Assembly: GCA_963971405.1 (NCBI GenBank)
Contig: OZ020491.1
Span: forward strand, 10,286,855-10,350,854
From: Psococerastis gibbosa
Lineage: Eukaryota; Arthropoda; Insecta; Psocodea; Psocidae
DNA length: 64,000 nt
Direction of reading: 5' to 3'
How positions within the stretch are numbered: the first letter of the stretch is position 1; every line of letters starts with the position of its first letter. Made by a program: the position numbers and the translations under genes. This document shows, piece after piece, positions 54,401 through 64,000 of this stretch. Under the pieces are notes generated by a model. The model worked only from the letters and a program-made list of their open reading frames with translations, was not told the origin of the DNA and did no database searches.

Positions 54401-57400
54401 CCAGACCATGGGATGGATCTAGTACCGCATATTGAACCTAGTATTCACCCAGGATTCGTGATGTCAGCCATAGTTGGGGGATTGCTGTTCCAGAGGAGTG
54501 GTACCCACGCCCACGAAATCTGTGCGAGAAACACAAACGGTTCCACGCGTGGATCTCTACTGGCTGGGGTAGCCGTGTGCTGGGTCGAATGTGCGGCAAC
54601 TCATTCGATAGTGCGCTTCACAAAATCGGCCATGCGTGGATTGGGCGTGTGCTGCGCGTGGGCTGGGTTCAATATGAGCCGGGCCTAAAGCTCGCCCAGT
54701 ATAAAGACGGTTTTCATTTATTCATTCAATATTTTATTTATACTGGACATTGGAGTATATGTGGTGGACTCATCCCCCCCCCCCCCCGAAATGGGAAATT
54801 ATAATACGAAATTAACTAATGTTAGTTGGTGTAATGCATAATTTGCCAGATCTAATAGATGTTGGGGTCAACAGTGAGAAGTAAGCGGGTTGGTTGGTCG
54901 AATTCAACGTCGTCTGGGGCCTCTGTGCGGCAAAACGTTGATAGCTAGAAGCGATGTTATAGGGTCTGAATTATTTATGTATTTCCTTTTTTATGGAAAG
55001 GTTGCTCTACCAACCAGTATGGTCTGTCTCTTATACTGAACTAGGAAGGCCCGGGTTCGCTTGCTTTACATGACCTATCAAGCTTGAATTTTTTTTTAGT
55101 AAATGTGGGGTTCAAACCAACAACCTTTTGCTTGAAAATAGAGTTTGCCATAATAATCTCGCGGGCAATCTTACTGTGCACTGAAGCACTGAAGTTAGTT
55201 TATAAGAAGACAATGATAATGGCAATCACTAGGCACTGTAGTGAATCAGCTTATGGGTTATGGATTCTAGGATGTAAGTTGTCGTTACTGCCATACTTAC
55301 TGGTTATGAGAAATGGTTTTCTTACAATTAATTTATTCATATTCATTATAATTCAAGTTTGTCCTGGAGTTGTCATGTTCTGACATACCGACCTGTGTAT
55401 TTAGAAAAATAAAACCCTTTTAAACAGTTAGCCTAACATTCGGATTTACTATTCAGCTTTCCCATTGACTATTTTATAGTTCGGCTCATCAAAATTCATG
55501 GCCACAGTTTAAATTTCTGTCTAAAATTCCATCCAAAGAAGCATGAAATTTGAAAAGTTGCTGCATCGTAGATGCGCTCAAATAAGAAATTAATTCACTT
55601 GTGACTGAGTCCAAAGACCCGGGGTCGAATTATGTACATGTATTCAGATGTAAGATGCATTAGCCAACAGGCATTAAATCATTAAAATTAGGGTTCTTTT
55701 TATTTTGATTGCGTTCTTTTTAAGTTTTGCAGCAGATGTTATTTTCATAGATTGTCTGAATTAAATGCCACGTTTATTGCTCTGCTGACCTCGTTGTCGT
55801 TAAAACATATTTTGATAGACGTTTTTGCAATGTATTTATTGACGATGTATATTGTGATGGAACGTGTAGTACTGGTATGGATCTTGCTCCTAGCGCAGAA
55901 ATGTCAAAATAATTTTCAACAACACTCTAATTTCTTTTAACGAAAAAAAAATTATTCTTCATTACACAGTCACATAGAAAGGTCGGAAGAAAATTTCATA
56001 AAAACTACAAGTCTTCTCAAAACATTGTATAAAATCCATATCTATGAGGTTGATGAACGATCTTCAGTTGTTTACAAAATATTTTTAAATCTTAAATTGG
56101 TTTGAGTGCCACAAAATTAAGACTAGGCTTCAGTAATCAGAAGCCATGTAAAACAAGCGTATCCTGATCATTTTGACGGTTTGAAATGCTTTACGCCTAG
56201 CCAATGTTGCGTTGTAGATGTATTATGATACTGATTCACATTTCAAACATAAATGTTGGTTCGAATCCTCCAAATTAAGGCTAGACTTCAGATGCCATTT
56301 AGAACAGGTGTACCCTAGTCACTCAGCAGCGTGGATGGCCCTAGAAGATGTATTTTACGTTGACATTTTGCATCTTGTGTATTCTTGTACCTTATGTCTC
56401 TCCGTCGTTTCTGCACGCTCATCATGAGGGTCTCACCACTAAGAAAATTGCAGCCTTCAATAGTTGTTTCTTGTGGGTCTACCTTATGTAGGTTTTATTC
56501 AAGTATTTTTTACACATAAACTCCATCAGAGAAAGTAACTACAGTAATACAAGTTATTAACACGCATTTAAAAAGTGCCATAATTTCAACAGAAAAAAAA
56601 CTTCTGCAGGGAGAAAACTTTATCAAGAGATAGTTTATTGTGACATCTTTTGGTTAAAATTGTCTCTATATATTTGTCTTGTAACCGAAGGGAATTTTTT
56701 CTGTGTTTACGCAACAAGCAGCTGTACTCCTGTTAATTGAGGCGACCATTTTTGTTCTGCATTCCGTAGTGACACCCTCGCTGTAAGGGTAGTCCTAACT
56801 GTGCTAGGCTGTAGCAGGAAATCCAGTTATTCAACAAAAATCGATCATTTATTTATATATATATTTTAGGCAAAATATTTTAGACGGTATTATAGCCTCA
56901 GTTGTATTAGTATTCACAAAAGAAGGAATTTCATGAGTCTCAGCTGTAGTTATAGCAACAGTATTAGGGCGCCTATCAGCAAAGGGCATGTCTCTATTAT
57001 CCACAGTTAGCTGAACAGTGCTCGCCGAGGCATCAGCAGTGGTAGCTGCAACAGCGCTTGCCCCAACCTCTCCTGTGTCAGATTTGACCTGTGTAGAACT
57101 GAGTATAGGGCCGACTTCAGTATTTCGCCCGCATCATGTTTATGTGCTTTTGGATGAAGAGGGATGACATATTTTTTTGCTCCTAAAAGTCTTAAAATCG
57201 TCATGGATAATAATTTTGGGATAATACCTGGATGGGTGGTTAGTATATTTAACGATAAGTGGTGGGGGAAAGGGGTGAGTTTAGACTTTAAATCCATCGC
57301 AGCCAAGGCCGTGCCCAGGTTTTGATTTCGGGGGGGGGGGGGGTTCCCAAAATGTTGTTTACGTACTTAATGAAAGTCCATTCTATCCAGTGTTGAAACT

Positions 57401-59233
57401 CAAATAAATTTATTCCAATTCTTCAAACAATACAGGTTTACACTTAAAAATTATTTCGGAGGGGGGGGGGGGGTCGGGACCCCTTTGGTCACCCCCCCTG
57501 GGCACCGCCATGATCGCAGCTCTAAAGCAAAAAGGCTTCGAGGATCTTGGCAGTTGGTTTACACAGGTATTGGGGCTGAAATTAATTTTTACTCAATTCG
57601 AAACACCTGGTGCTGGGTGTCAGTAAAAGTAATATACCTCAGTATATAAATTGCAATAGTAAGTTGCCATAATTTTCAGTAAAATACTAGTACAAATAAA
57701 AACGTGCATCGCCATACGTAAAATGGTTAATGTTCAATAATGGCAATGGGAGTTATAAATGTTATAATATTGGTGAGCGGACTCGGTGAATTTTGGGACT
57801 GCGGCAGGTACCCTAATCCCGCAACCTTGAAGTATCCCTTTTAGAGGATTAGGTACAGGCTCTGCGTTGTGCATTGTCCCTGAGCAAACGGCGCAGCTGT
57901 TCTCCATTTTCGTTCTTGGGTACATTTCTTATGCTCTTTGTCTGCTCTCAATATTGCTCAATGCTCATACTGTATTTCAGACGGCCTAGGTTACAGCGAG
58001 GAAAAATATTCCTGTATTGGGGCATCAATGAGGTGATCATTTTATATTTGTAGCCTAATTCGGCTATGGTCGGTTGTTTTATATATTTTTTTTTTTTTAG
58101 CAAGTTTTGATAGGCTTTATGTTATATAAAATATTTAGAGAAACGCATTTGCAGGCTTGCAGTAATTGTTTATGCCAAATACAGTTTCATGTTATTTTAT
58201 AAATTCAGTAACACGGAATAACTGATAACATGATTTTTAAGTACTGTAGGTTGGCTAATTCTCCATGTGTTTAAGCCAGTATTTACTTATAAATTCTGTA
58301 TATTGTAAAATAAAAATATTATTATATTGCTTTCCTATTTATACGCAGTATGAAAGCTTTGTGATGGTCGAATTTTTCGATTACGGGATTTCAGTGGATT
58401 TACATGAGGTCCCAAGAACCCAAAACAATGGCTGTCGGTCTCACTGTCTGTTCGTCGTTTTCTGGGCAAACTACCAGGCGGATTTTGACATGTAGGTTCA
58501 CAAAAATCATACCGCGGGATAATTTGTATTTATTATTTTGAGCTAACTCAATTTTGGGATTTTCACCTTCAAAAAACTCCAAAAAAACGGTTAAATTTTT
58601 TGTAAATTAATTATTTGGCTCGGGTATAAATCCGACGTTTGATGTTGATTATTACAATACCGTATAGCCGGTAATAAACTGTAAATTAATTTTTATCTCT
58701 GCCGAAAAATAGTTGTTTTTTTGGCGGAAAAATTGAGGAGTTTCAGCAAAACCATGAATATGTTTATTTGATTTTATTCTTTTTATTAACGGCCATTTTG
58801 TATTGATGGATAGTCTCCAAAACCGTTGGGAAAACGTTCGGACCATGCGTTCGTAGACAGCCGGAGACTGCATCTGTAAAAAACTTTTTCATTTGCGCGC
58901 CATTTGACCGCATCCATCCATTTGACGTCGCGTCAGCGCGCCGCTTCCGTCTTCTTCAACACGTGGCCATCCCCTCCCCTCTCGGACCGTCCTCATACTC
59001 ACCAATCCGTTCTCCCCGTTCGTCTCGCAACTCGTTCGACTCTCGCCGACAGACTTACCTCTCAGCTTGGCCGCGATTCGCCGCCACTCGAGCTCCTTCA
59101 CACCCGGATTCTTGTGATTCTCATGGGACTTGTCATAAATCTCGGGCCGGTCTCTGACAGCATTGATAATCTCGACGTCGTACTGGCCCTTTCTAATGCC
59201 AGAAAGTCTCTGCTCTAAGCTTGGGTCAGCCAT
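51143..59233 (-). CDS. MADF-BESS domain protein (Adf-1-like regulator), complete, 4 exons
   Basis: Joined exons 59233-59059, 53394-53250, 52021-51877 and 51454-51143 give 777 nt, 258 residues, with all phases matching. Start ATG has a strong context (CGCCATGG). Residues 20-105 are a MADF domain: EIINAVRDRPEIYDKSH, then EWRRIAAKL, then VMKRWTVLRERFTAEKR and SSWWLMEHMNWLDAHI. This Myb-related fold binds DNA in Adf-1-type proteins. The middle is acidic and Ser/Pro-rich (SPEDEDTRSDSP). Residues about 203-237 (AARILIALRTIDEPALRHQC, then RNKVHQLAQELE) are BESS-like, a protein-interaction motif that usually follows MADF. Likely a nuclear transcription regulator. The exact orthologue cannot be named. 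Confidence 0.88.
51877..52021 (-). CDS. MADF-BESS gene exon 3
   Basis: Acceptor TTGTTGCAG, donor CCAGAA/GTAAGT. The first base completes CA/G (Gln): SSKSKIYRYDSPGLLNDSLS, then an acidic stretch, ending PIAYPE. Disordered linker. Confidence 0.82.
52180..52400. repeat. foldback element in MADF-BESS intron 2
   Basis: GACGTCTTTTCCATTGTAGG / CTACAATCGAAAAGACGTC and ACTTCAGAAGATTTCTG / CAAGAAATCTTCTG pair. Same family as 10425-10610. Confidence 0.6.
53066..53215 (+). repeat. repeat arm on one side of MADF exon 2
   Basis: GGGACCCACTCCCGAAGC, TTCCCCTGACAACGGGCTCC, then GATGACTAATGAGGCCCCTG and TTTAACCCTTTGTTAAATC. It matches 61868-62030. A G-run (53211-53222) ends it. Confidence 0.6.
53250..53394 (-). 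CDS. MADF-BESS gene exon 2 (second half of MADF)
   Basis: Acceptor ATTTTTAG, donor GACA/GTAAGT. PVGAVMKRWTVLRERFTAEK supplies the W-x-x-L-R-x-x-F core of MADF. 145 nt. It is bracketed by inverted copies of one repeat (53130-53215 and 53521-53600). Confidence 0.88.
53521..53600 (-). repeat. inverted repeat arm on the other side of MADF exon 2
   Basis: AACATAGGGTTAGTTGGACT TACATTGCC...GTCATTAGAGGCAGGGGCTT is the complement of the arm at 53130-53200, apart from a deletion there. Confidence 0.6.
54310..54730. mobile_element. GC-rich foldback element with retroposon-like end
   Basis: Arms: GGGGCTAAAGCTCGGCGCAT ATTGAACCCAGCCCACACGC on the left and the complement up to GGGCCTAAAGCTCGCC on the right. 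The right end continues into ATAAAGACGGTTTTCATTTATTCATTCA, like the tails at 2196 and 21655. It lies in MADF intron 1. The open frame inside is incidental. Confidence 0.65.
55000..55160 (-). mobile_element. degenerate SINE
   Basis: TCTCTTATACTGAACTAGGA AGGCCCGGG, GGGGTTCAAACCAACAACCT TTT and GAGTTTGCC follow the SINE order in complement with many changes. Confidence 0.6.
57303..57512. mobile_element. G-tract MITE-like element
   Basis: AAGGCCGTGCCCAGG at the left and CCTGGGCACCGCCATG at the right form an imperfect terminal inverted repeat. Two G-runs (12 or more) lie just inside the ends. It lies in MADF intron 1. Confidence 0.5.
58330..58610 (+). mobile_element. R1 fragment
   Basis: TTGCTTTCCTATTTATACGC AGTATGAAAGCTTTGTGATG, then the CTGTTCGTCG and CAAACTACC...GATTTTGAC blocks; truncated on the right. 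It lies in MADF intron 1, near exon 1. Confidence 0.65.
59059..59233 (-). CDS. MADF-BESS gene exon 1
   Basis: 58 codons plus one base: MADPSLEQRLSGIRKGQYDV, then the first MADF helices. Donor AGAG/GTAAGT. Reading through the donor gives an unrelated 114-residue frame to 58889, which is rejected. The left-over G plus TA of exon 2 makes Val. Confidence 0.88.
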
Positions 59234-60146
59234 GGCGTGGTGGCCGTGCAGCTAAAACGTGGTGGATCTGGTCTCAGATGCCAAAGGACTGGACGGGCGC
59301 AAGCGCAGAAATACAAAGTCACGTAACTTAGACGGGAGAGGCATCTAGCGGAGGCTTGTGAAAAAGCCGGGGTCATACGCGGTTAAGTGGCTGGTTGGTG
59401 CGCAGCGGTTGGCTGCTACGGGTTTTTAACAAAGCACTCCTTTGTCCGGACCCCTCCGTGGCCTTCCCTACCATCTAAAGTGACAGCCTTACCAAACTTG
59501 CTAGCATTGTCTGCCGCACACAGAGTAGTTCTTCTACCTGCGTCTACCCATTTGAAACTCTTACTGCCACCCCTCGTATGCTTTCCACCCTTATCTTGTT
59601 TTGCAGTTTAATAATTTTTGCTTCGTATAGTTTACTCACCTTCTCTCACAACAGCTGACAATTTCAGTTTTATTTTTACTGTTGATGCATTGGTTCTTTC
59701 TCACCGTTTTCATTGGCCACCCATAGTTCATCCCACCACAGGCCCTCATTTTGATATTTCTTTTAGGTGAAGGGGGGGGGGAGGTTTTATTTTTTATTTT
59801 TTGAATTTAATGTTCGATGAATAAATGGAAAAGTACCTGTGTTCCATTTTGTGTTTTAAAACTAGGTATTTCAGTTCTTTTTATTATATGCATTTCTCTT
59901 TTTTATTTCCTCCTGCAGCCTGATCGCGGCGATTATTTATTTAATCCCCTGGTATTAAAAATGTAAACAAGATAATTTTATAATGGAAAGTGCTATTCAA
60001 AATTTGTTTGTTTGCTTGGGGAAAACGCGTCTACCGGGCATGTTTTTGACTTATACTGTATAAAGTGAACCAATTCTTGCTGTTTGAGCCGTTCATAGGT
60101 TGCTGCACCGTTTTCTCCTTCAGACTACTGGCTGAATAACGTATGG

Positions 60147-60307
60147 TTGGATGTAGCCAAGGCCGGGTTCATGGGGTTTTTAACCCCCCCCCCCAATTAA
60201 ATAGCTTGATACTATCGGATTTTTAGAGGAAAAATAAAAACTACTATGCAATATCCAATGAAATTTTTGAAACCCCCCGAAAAAAAATCCTGGCTACGGC
60301 CTTGGAT
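60147..60307. mobile_element. C/G-tract MITE-like element (GTAGCCAAGGCC ends)
   Basis: GTAGCCAAGGCCGGG...AACCCCCCCCCC at the left, CCCCCCGAAAAAAAATCCTGGC TACGGCC at the right. About 160 bp, non-coding. Confidence 0.55.
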
Positions 60308-60479
60308 GTAGCAATTTGGGTATTCGCAGCTGTGTTTTATCTAGAGTTACAGGATTTGTAGTGAGGCCTGATTTTGAAAATCAACAAAGAGTATATCCTG
60401 GAAATCCGGTGGCACTGGAGTGGAGCCTGGAGAACGGGGGCAGGGGTCCTTCTGGATAAAATAGAGTGTTCACATGCAC

Positions 60480-60640
60480 ATGGCTACATTTTCAGGCCAT
60501 GCTTCGGAGGGCATGTAAAGCAGGCGGTCCCGGGCCTTCCCAGTTGAGTGTAAGAGAGGGCTTTATAGCCCTAACTCCGCTAGGTTGGCTTAGTAATAGA
60601 AACAATAAAAAGTCCTTATTTATTTATTTATTAGTGCGTT
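60480..60640 (+). mobile_element. SINE lacking the tRNA-like head
   Basis: TGGCTACATTTTCAGGCCAT GCTTCGGAGGGCATGTAAAG, GTTGAGTGTAAGAGAGGGCT, CTCCGCTAGGTTGGCTTAGT and (ATTT)n. The best preserved tail of the family. Confidence 0.8.
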
Positions 60641-60874
60641 TTATAAATAAATTTTTTAGCAGGTAGCAAACATGGAAACCCCATAAAAACTCTATTCCTA
60701 TTTTCTGGCCTTTTCAATATTTGTGTTTCAAAAAGAACAACTAAAAATAGTTTTATTAACTGATTATTAAAGAATTCTGAATCATTAGATGGCGGAAGAT
60801 CAAGTATTGGTCTCTTAAACCAAATTATAGTAAAAAAATTACTTATAATGACAAAGATTTAGTTAACTTTATAA

Positions 60875-61268
60875 CATTAGAATGTCAATTGTAGGAAATT
60901 GGCAGCCCAAAATACAATATTTTTTATTTTTTATTTAATTAACTAAGCAAGTTAGTAAAGATTTGGCTCATTTAAGTTGTAGAAGACTACTTCATGCATT
61001 ATATAATAAGGTATTTTTAGTTTTCGAAATTGTAGTTTTTTTTATAAAATCGATTATACGTGAAAAGTTATTGATTATAAAATATTTGCATGTTTCTGAA
61101 AAAACTACAATTTCGAAAATTAAAAATATCTTATAATATGATGCATGAAGAAGTTCTTCTACAACTTTAATGAGCCAAATCTTTAATGACTTGTTTAGTT
61201 AATTAAATGAAAAATAAGAAGTGTTAAATTTCGTGCAGTCAATTTCCTGCGGGATGTACACTCTTAAA
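60875..61268. mobile_element. MITE family 2, second copy
   Basis: Collinear with 8301-8690: GTAGGAAATTGGCAGCCC...ATTTTTAGTTTTCGAAATTG TAG...GTCAATTTCCTGCGGGATGT ACACTCTT. Confidence 0.8.
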
Positions 61269-61667
61269 CTATTGTAAAGGTTTTTCTTCATTCGTCATTT
61301 TCTTGTTACACATAGCGTTTGGCTCTTGTAATCCACAGCTGAAAACACCATTATTTATCATATTTTTTTTAATATTTTAACTTTTTGCATATAAAAAACA
61401 TATTGTATTATTATTTTAACCTATAAGCTACCTTACCTAGCATATTTTATATGTTTTATTGTTGCATCTGTCAAGTAGCCTATTACTTATAGTCACGAGC
61501 AACATCATAAACAATCCATTGAAACGTTACAACTACCGGCTTTGACGCAAACTACACCCAAGGGCCCCTACGAAGACCATTGGTAAATCAATGGCTGAAG
61601 TGGTTCAGTTAATTATGTATGCTACCCCAAAAGTATTGGATATTTTTTAAATTACCCTTCTATGGGC

Positions 61668-62035
61668 AATTTAACAGTGATGGCTGTAGGTTATGGTATA
61701 GTTTGTTATGGGTGGGATTTTGACCCCGACACAGTATTTAGGAAAGGGTTAGTTGGACTTACATTGCCCGTTGTGTTAAGTAAATCCTCAAGGGGATCGG
61801 ATTTACTTAAAATAATACTTAATAAGAGTAGAATACAAGAGCGACGAGTCAATCGACCAAAAGCATCGTCTGATGATGGGAGTAGCACCCACTCCCGAAA
61901 CGTCGCCTCCTTCCCCTGACAATTGGCTCCGCCCTAATTGTTCGATGACCATGAAGCCCGTGTCTCCAATGACTTATAACACAACAGGCAATGTGAGTCC
62001 TACTAACCCTGTGTTAAATAGTATTACACCATTAA
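61668..62035. mobile_element. foldback repeat (source family of the MADF exon 2 arms)
   Basis: GGGTTAGTTGGACTTACATT GCCCGTTGTGTTA at 61747 pairs with TAACACAACAGGCAATGTGA GTCCTACTAACCC ending near 62015. The loop has the CACCCACTCCCGAAACGTCG motif. Confidence 0.65.
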
Positions 62036-62054
62036 CCTTTACAAATAGATCATG

Positions 62055-62470
62055 GACACTGTCTTCAGTCCGGACTTGGAGGAGTTAATGGTCAGTTGGA
62101 AGTGTCTAGTTTAAAAGATTTAGTCTCAAAGCCTGAGGTTCCAGGTTTGATCAACACATTATGTGACATAAGTCAGAACCTTTGCGAATTAGTCCGATAA
62201 GGCAATAAACCGTCAAGTAAGATTACAGGCTGTTTCTGAATCCATTTCGACCCCCGGACCATGAGCACAGTCAATAGTCCGGAATTGAAGAATTTATTGG
62301 TCAGCAACTTGAGGCCTCAGCTGGAGGGGTTTAGTTCATAAGATTCAGTCTCAGAGCTTGAGCATCGAGGCTTAATCAACACAGTATGTGACATAAGTAA
62401 CAACCTTTACGAATAAGTCCGATAAGGCTTCAAGTAAGATTACATGCTGTTTCTGAATCACAACACTCAA
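62055..62470 (+). repeat. tandem duplication of ~205 bp
   Basis: Two diverged units, each with AGTCCGGA(C/A)TT, GATTTAGTCTCA / GATTCAGTCTCA, ATGTGACATAAGT, AATTAGTCCGATAAGG / AATAAGTCCGATAAGG and GCTGTTTCTGAATC. Confidence 0.75.
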
Positions 62471-62883
62471 TCATGGCAATGTGACTATTATTGGTCAGTT
62501 ATCTTATTGGACGCTTATCTCATACGCATAACAATTCCATGTAGTGATATAGGGCGACTCAGAAAAGCTAACTGACTGTTATATCGGTAGGAACATGTCT
62601 TCTGTTGCATTTTCTGTTGCCTCTATTCATCAGAAACGAGTGTCTGCAAGATTTCCGACTAAAAAAACGAGGTGGTGACACTCAGACACTGACTAATTGT
62701 GTTCGCCGCAACCCCTATTATTCCGACAAGGGGTTCGGAAAGGAATATATCGTTATAAATCCTTCTGCAAAAATTTGATTATGCTTTTTTGGTAGAAATG
62801 TTGAAAACTGTCCTTGTACAAGAATCGATGGTGTTGAGGGTGGCTTCGTGTCTACCGTTACAGAAATGTTCAAACCTTTTGAC

Positions 62884-63600
62884 GATGACTAGAGCTGGAG
62901 CTCTTGAGCTGGTATTTTTTATTTGTTGGTAGAATAGTCCGATCCTGATGGCTGGAGACGAAGCTCTTTAAATGATGGCTCTAAGTAGAGGTAGAAAGAT
63001 CCAAAACTTAGGACGGTGACTAGAGACGAATATCTAGTGGTGTTAGTTGTTCGGAGAAAGGTCCAAAACTGGATGATAGCTTGCTAGAGACGAAGCTCTT
63101 GCTTCTTTTTAGAGGGAGAAAGGTTCCAAAACTGTGGATGATGGCTAGATACGAAACTCTTGTGGCGTTTTTTGTTGGCAGAAAAGTCCAAATTGGATAG
63201 CTGGAGCTGAAACTCCTCTTTCATCGGATCGGTAGAAAGGTCTGTTGGAGATGAATATAATTACAACGGCTTTCACGGCTGGAGTCAGAAAACGGAACAG
63301 GTGAATCCGGACTAAATGTCGTCATGGAAGTGTGTTTCCAAACGTTTTGTAAACAACTGCGGTCGACATCTTCTAAGACACTGAGTAGACGTTGCCTATT
63401 GTTGCAGACTTACAGATGACAGTTTGCGAAAGGTTTGGAACTACTCTTTCCAAGAGGCCCGGATTCCTCTGATCCATCATGTGAAAGATGACTAGAGAAG
63501 AAGCTCTTGTGTCGCTATTTGCCGGTAGAAAGGTCCAAATCTGTGGCCGATGGCCAGAGACGGTGCTGGAGAAGTGTCGGCCTTCGCCGGGGCCAAGGTC
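62884..63600 (+). repeat. ~60-65-bp minisatellite, interrupted
   Basis: GATG.CTAGAGACGAAGCTCT ... TTTGTTGGTAGAAAGGTCCAAA recurs at about 62884, 62948, 63018, 63080, 63137, 63196 and again at 63487. A dispersed repeat (63250-63480) with GGCTTTCACGGCTGGAGTC splits the array. Confidence 0.7.
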
Positions 63601-63784
63601 ATTACACCTGGATCTGTGCAATTACCGGGAAAAAGACAACGCGATGCTTGTCCAGTTCACTTGATCGTGCTCAACGCCTAGGAACGCCTTGTCTATTGTT
63701 TTCGACAATCGATGATGGAGGCTGCAGAATTCAGACTTGGTACAGAGCGGGTTCCAATCCCGTCTGCTATTTTTTTTTTTTTTT

Positions 63785-64000
63785 TTTTTGCTTTCCTATT
63801 TATACGTAGTGTAAGGAAAGCTTTGTGATGGTCGAAATTTTCGATTCCGAGATTTCAACGGATTTACACGTTTTGAGGTACCAGGAACCCAAGAAAGTGG
63901 TTTTTACGAAATGTCTGTTTGTCGCTCTGTCGCTCTGTCTGTGCGTCGATTTCCGGGCAAACTACTCGATCGATTTAGATGAAATTTGGCATGCAGGTTC
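63785..64000 (+). mobile_element. R1 copy running off the right edge
   Basis: GCTTTCCTATTTATACGTAG TGTAAGGAAAGC hairpin start, then the CTGTTTGTCGCTCTGTCGCT and ATGAAATTTGGCATG blocks, close to the 34305 copy. A T-run precedes it. Confidence 0.75.

Noticed and set aside
54362-54804. 108- and 75-residue frames in GC-rich DNA
   Set aside because: They lie in the arms and loop of a foldback element; the two arms produce mirrored peptides.
57007-57306. 99-residue minus-strand frame
   Set aside because: No recognisable family, starts at the edge of a G-tract repeat, and no splice or codon-use support.
58889-59058. Read-through of MADF-BESS exon 1 as a 114-residue protein
   Set aside because: The sequence after 59059 begins with a consensus donor GTAAGT and loses MADF similarity; joining to 53394 restores the domain in phase.

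Overview
The window is a stretch of intron-rich, AT-rich animal nuclear DNA, most likely from an invertebrate and probably an arthropod. The evidence is spliced genes with GT-AG introns, a MADF-BESS transcription factor (a family expanded in arthropods), a tRNA-derived SINE family, several LINE clades and very many palindromic (foldback) DNA elements. The species cannot be named from the sequence alone.

Three protein genes can be built exon by exon with matching splice phases. (1) Neuferricin (CYB5D2-like, MAPR/cytochrome-b5 fold) lies on the minus strand at 5156-4504. It is represented by its first coding exon; the last exon(s) are not found and probably lie beyond the left edge. (2) SMG6/EST1A, the nonsense-mediated-decay endonuclease, lies head to head with it on the plus strand. 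Thirteen exons from 6354 to 31226 encode about 1118 N-terminal residues: an exon-junction-complex-binding motif, a long disordered Arg/Ser/Asn-rich part and most of the 14-3-3-like helical domain. The catalytic PIN end is not seen. (3) A MADF-BESS protein of 258 residues is complete on the minus strand in four exons (59233 to 51143), with its MADF domain split by a 5.7-kb intron. An intact tRNA-Ile(AAU) gene lies antisense in SMG6 intron 12 (24846-24919).

Layout: 1-4500 holds retrotransposon debris and a 1.7-kb Tc1/mariner-type foldback transposon in the neuferricin intron. 4.5-6.4 kb is the neuferricin/SMG6 divergent pair. 6.4-31.2 kb is SMG6 with introns loaded with MITEs, LINE 3' ends and SINEs. 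31.2-51.1 kb has no recognised gene and is built of MITEs, SINEs and several tandem arrays. 51.1-59.2 kb is the MADF-BESS gene. 59.2-64 kb is repeats and minisatellites.

The most unusual content is in the repeats. One family of palindromic MITEs carries a second, related palindrome inserted exactly at the tip of the outer hairpin, seen in several copies. A SINE family shares its 3' tail, including a conserved hairpin, with a LINE in the same window, which suggests a LINE-SINE partnership. Half a MITE forms the 3' end of SMG6 intron 6. Five successive SMG6 introns are all phase 2 within AGN codons, so four exons are interchangeable or skippable modules.
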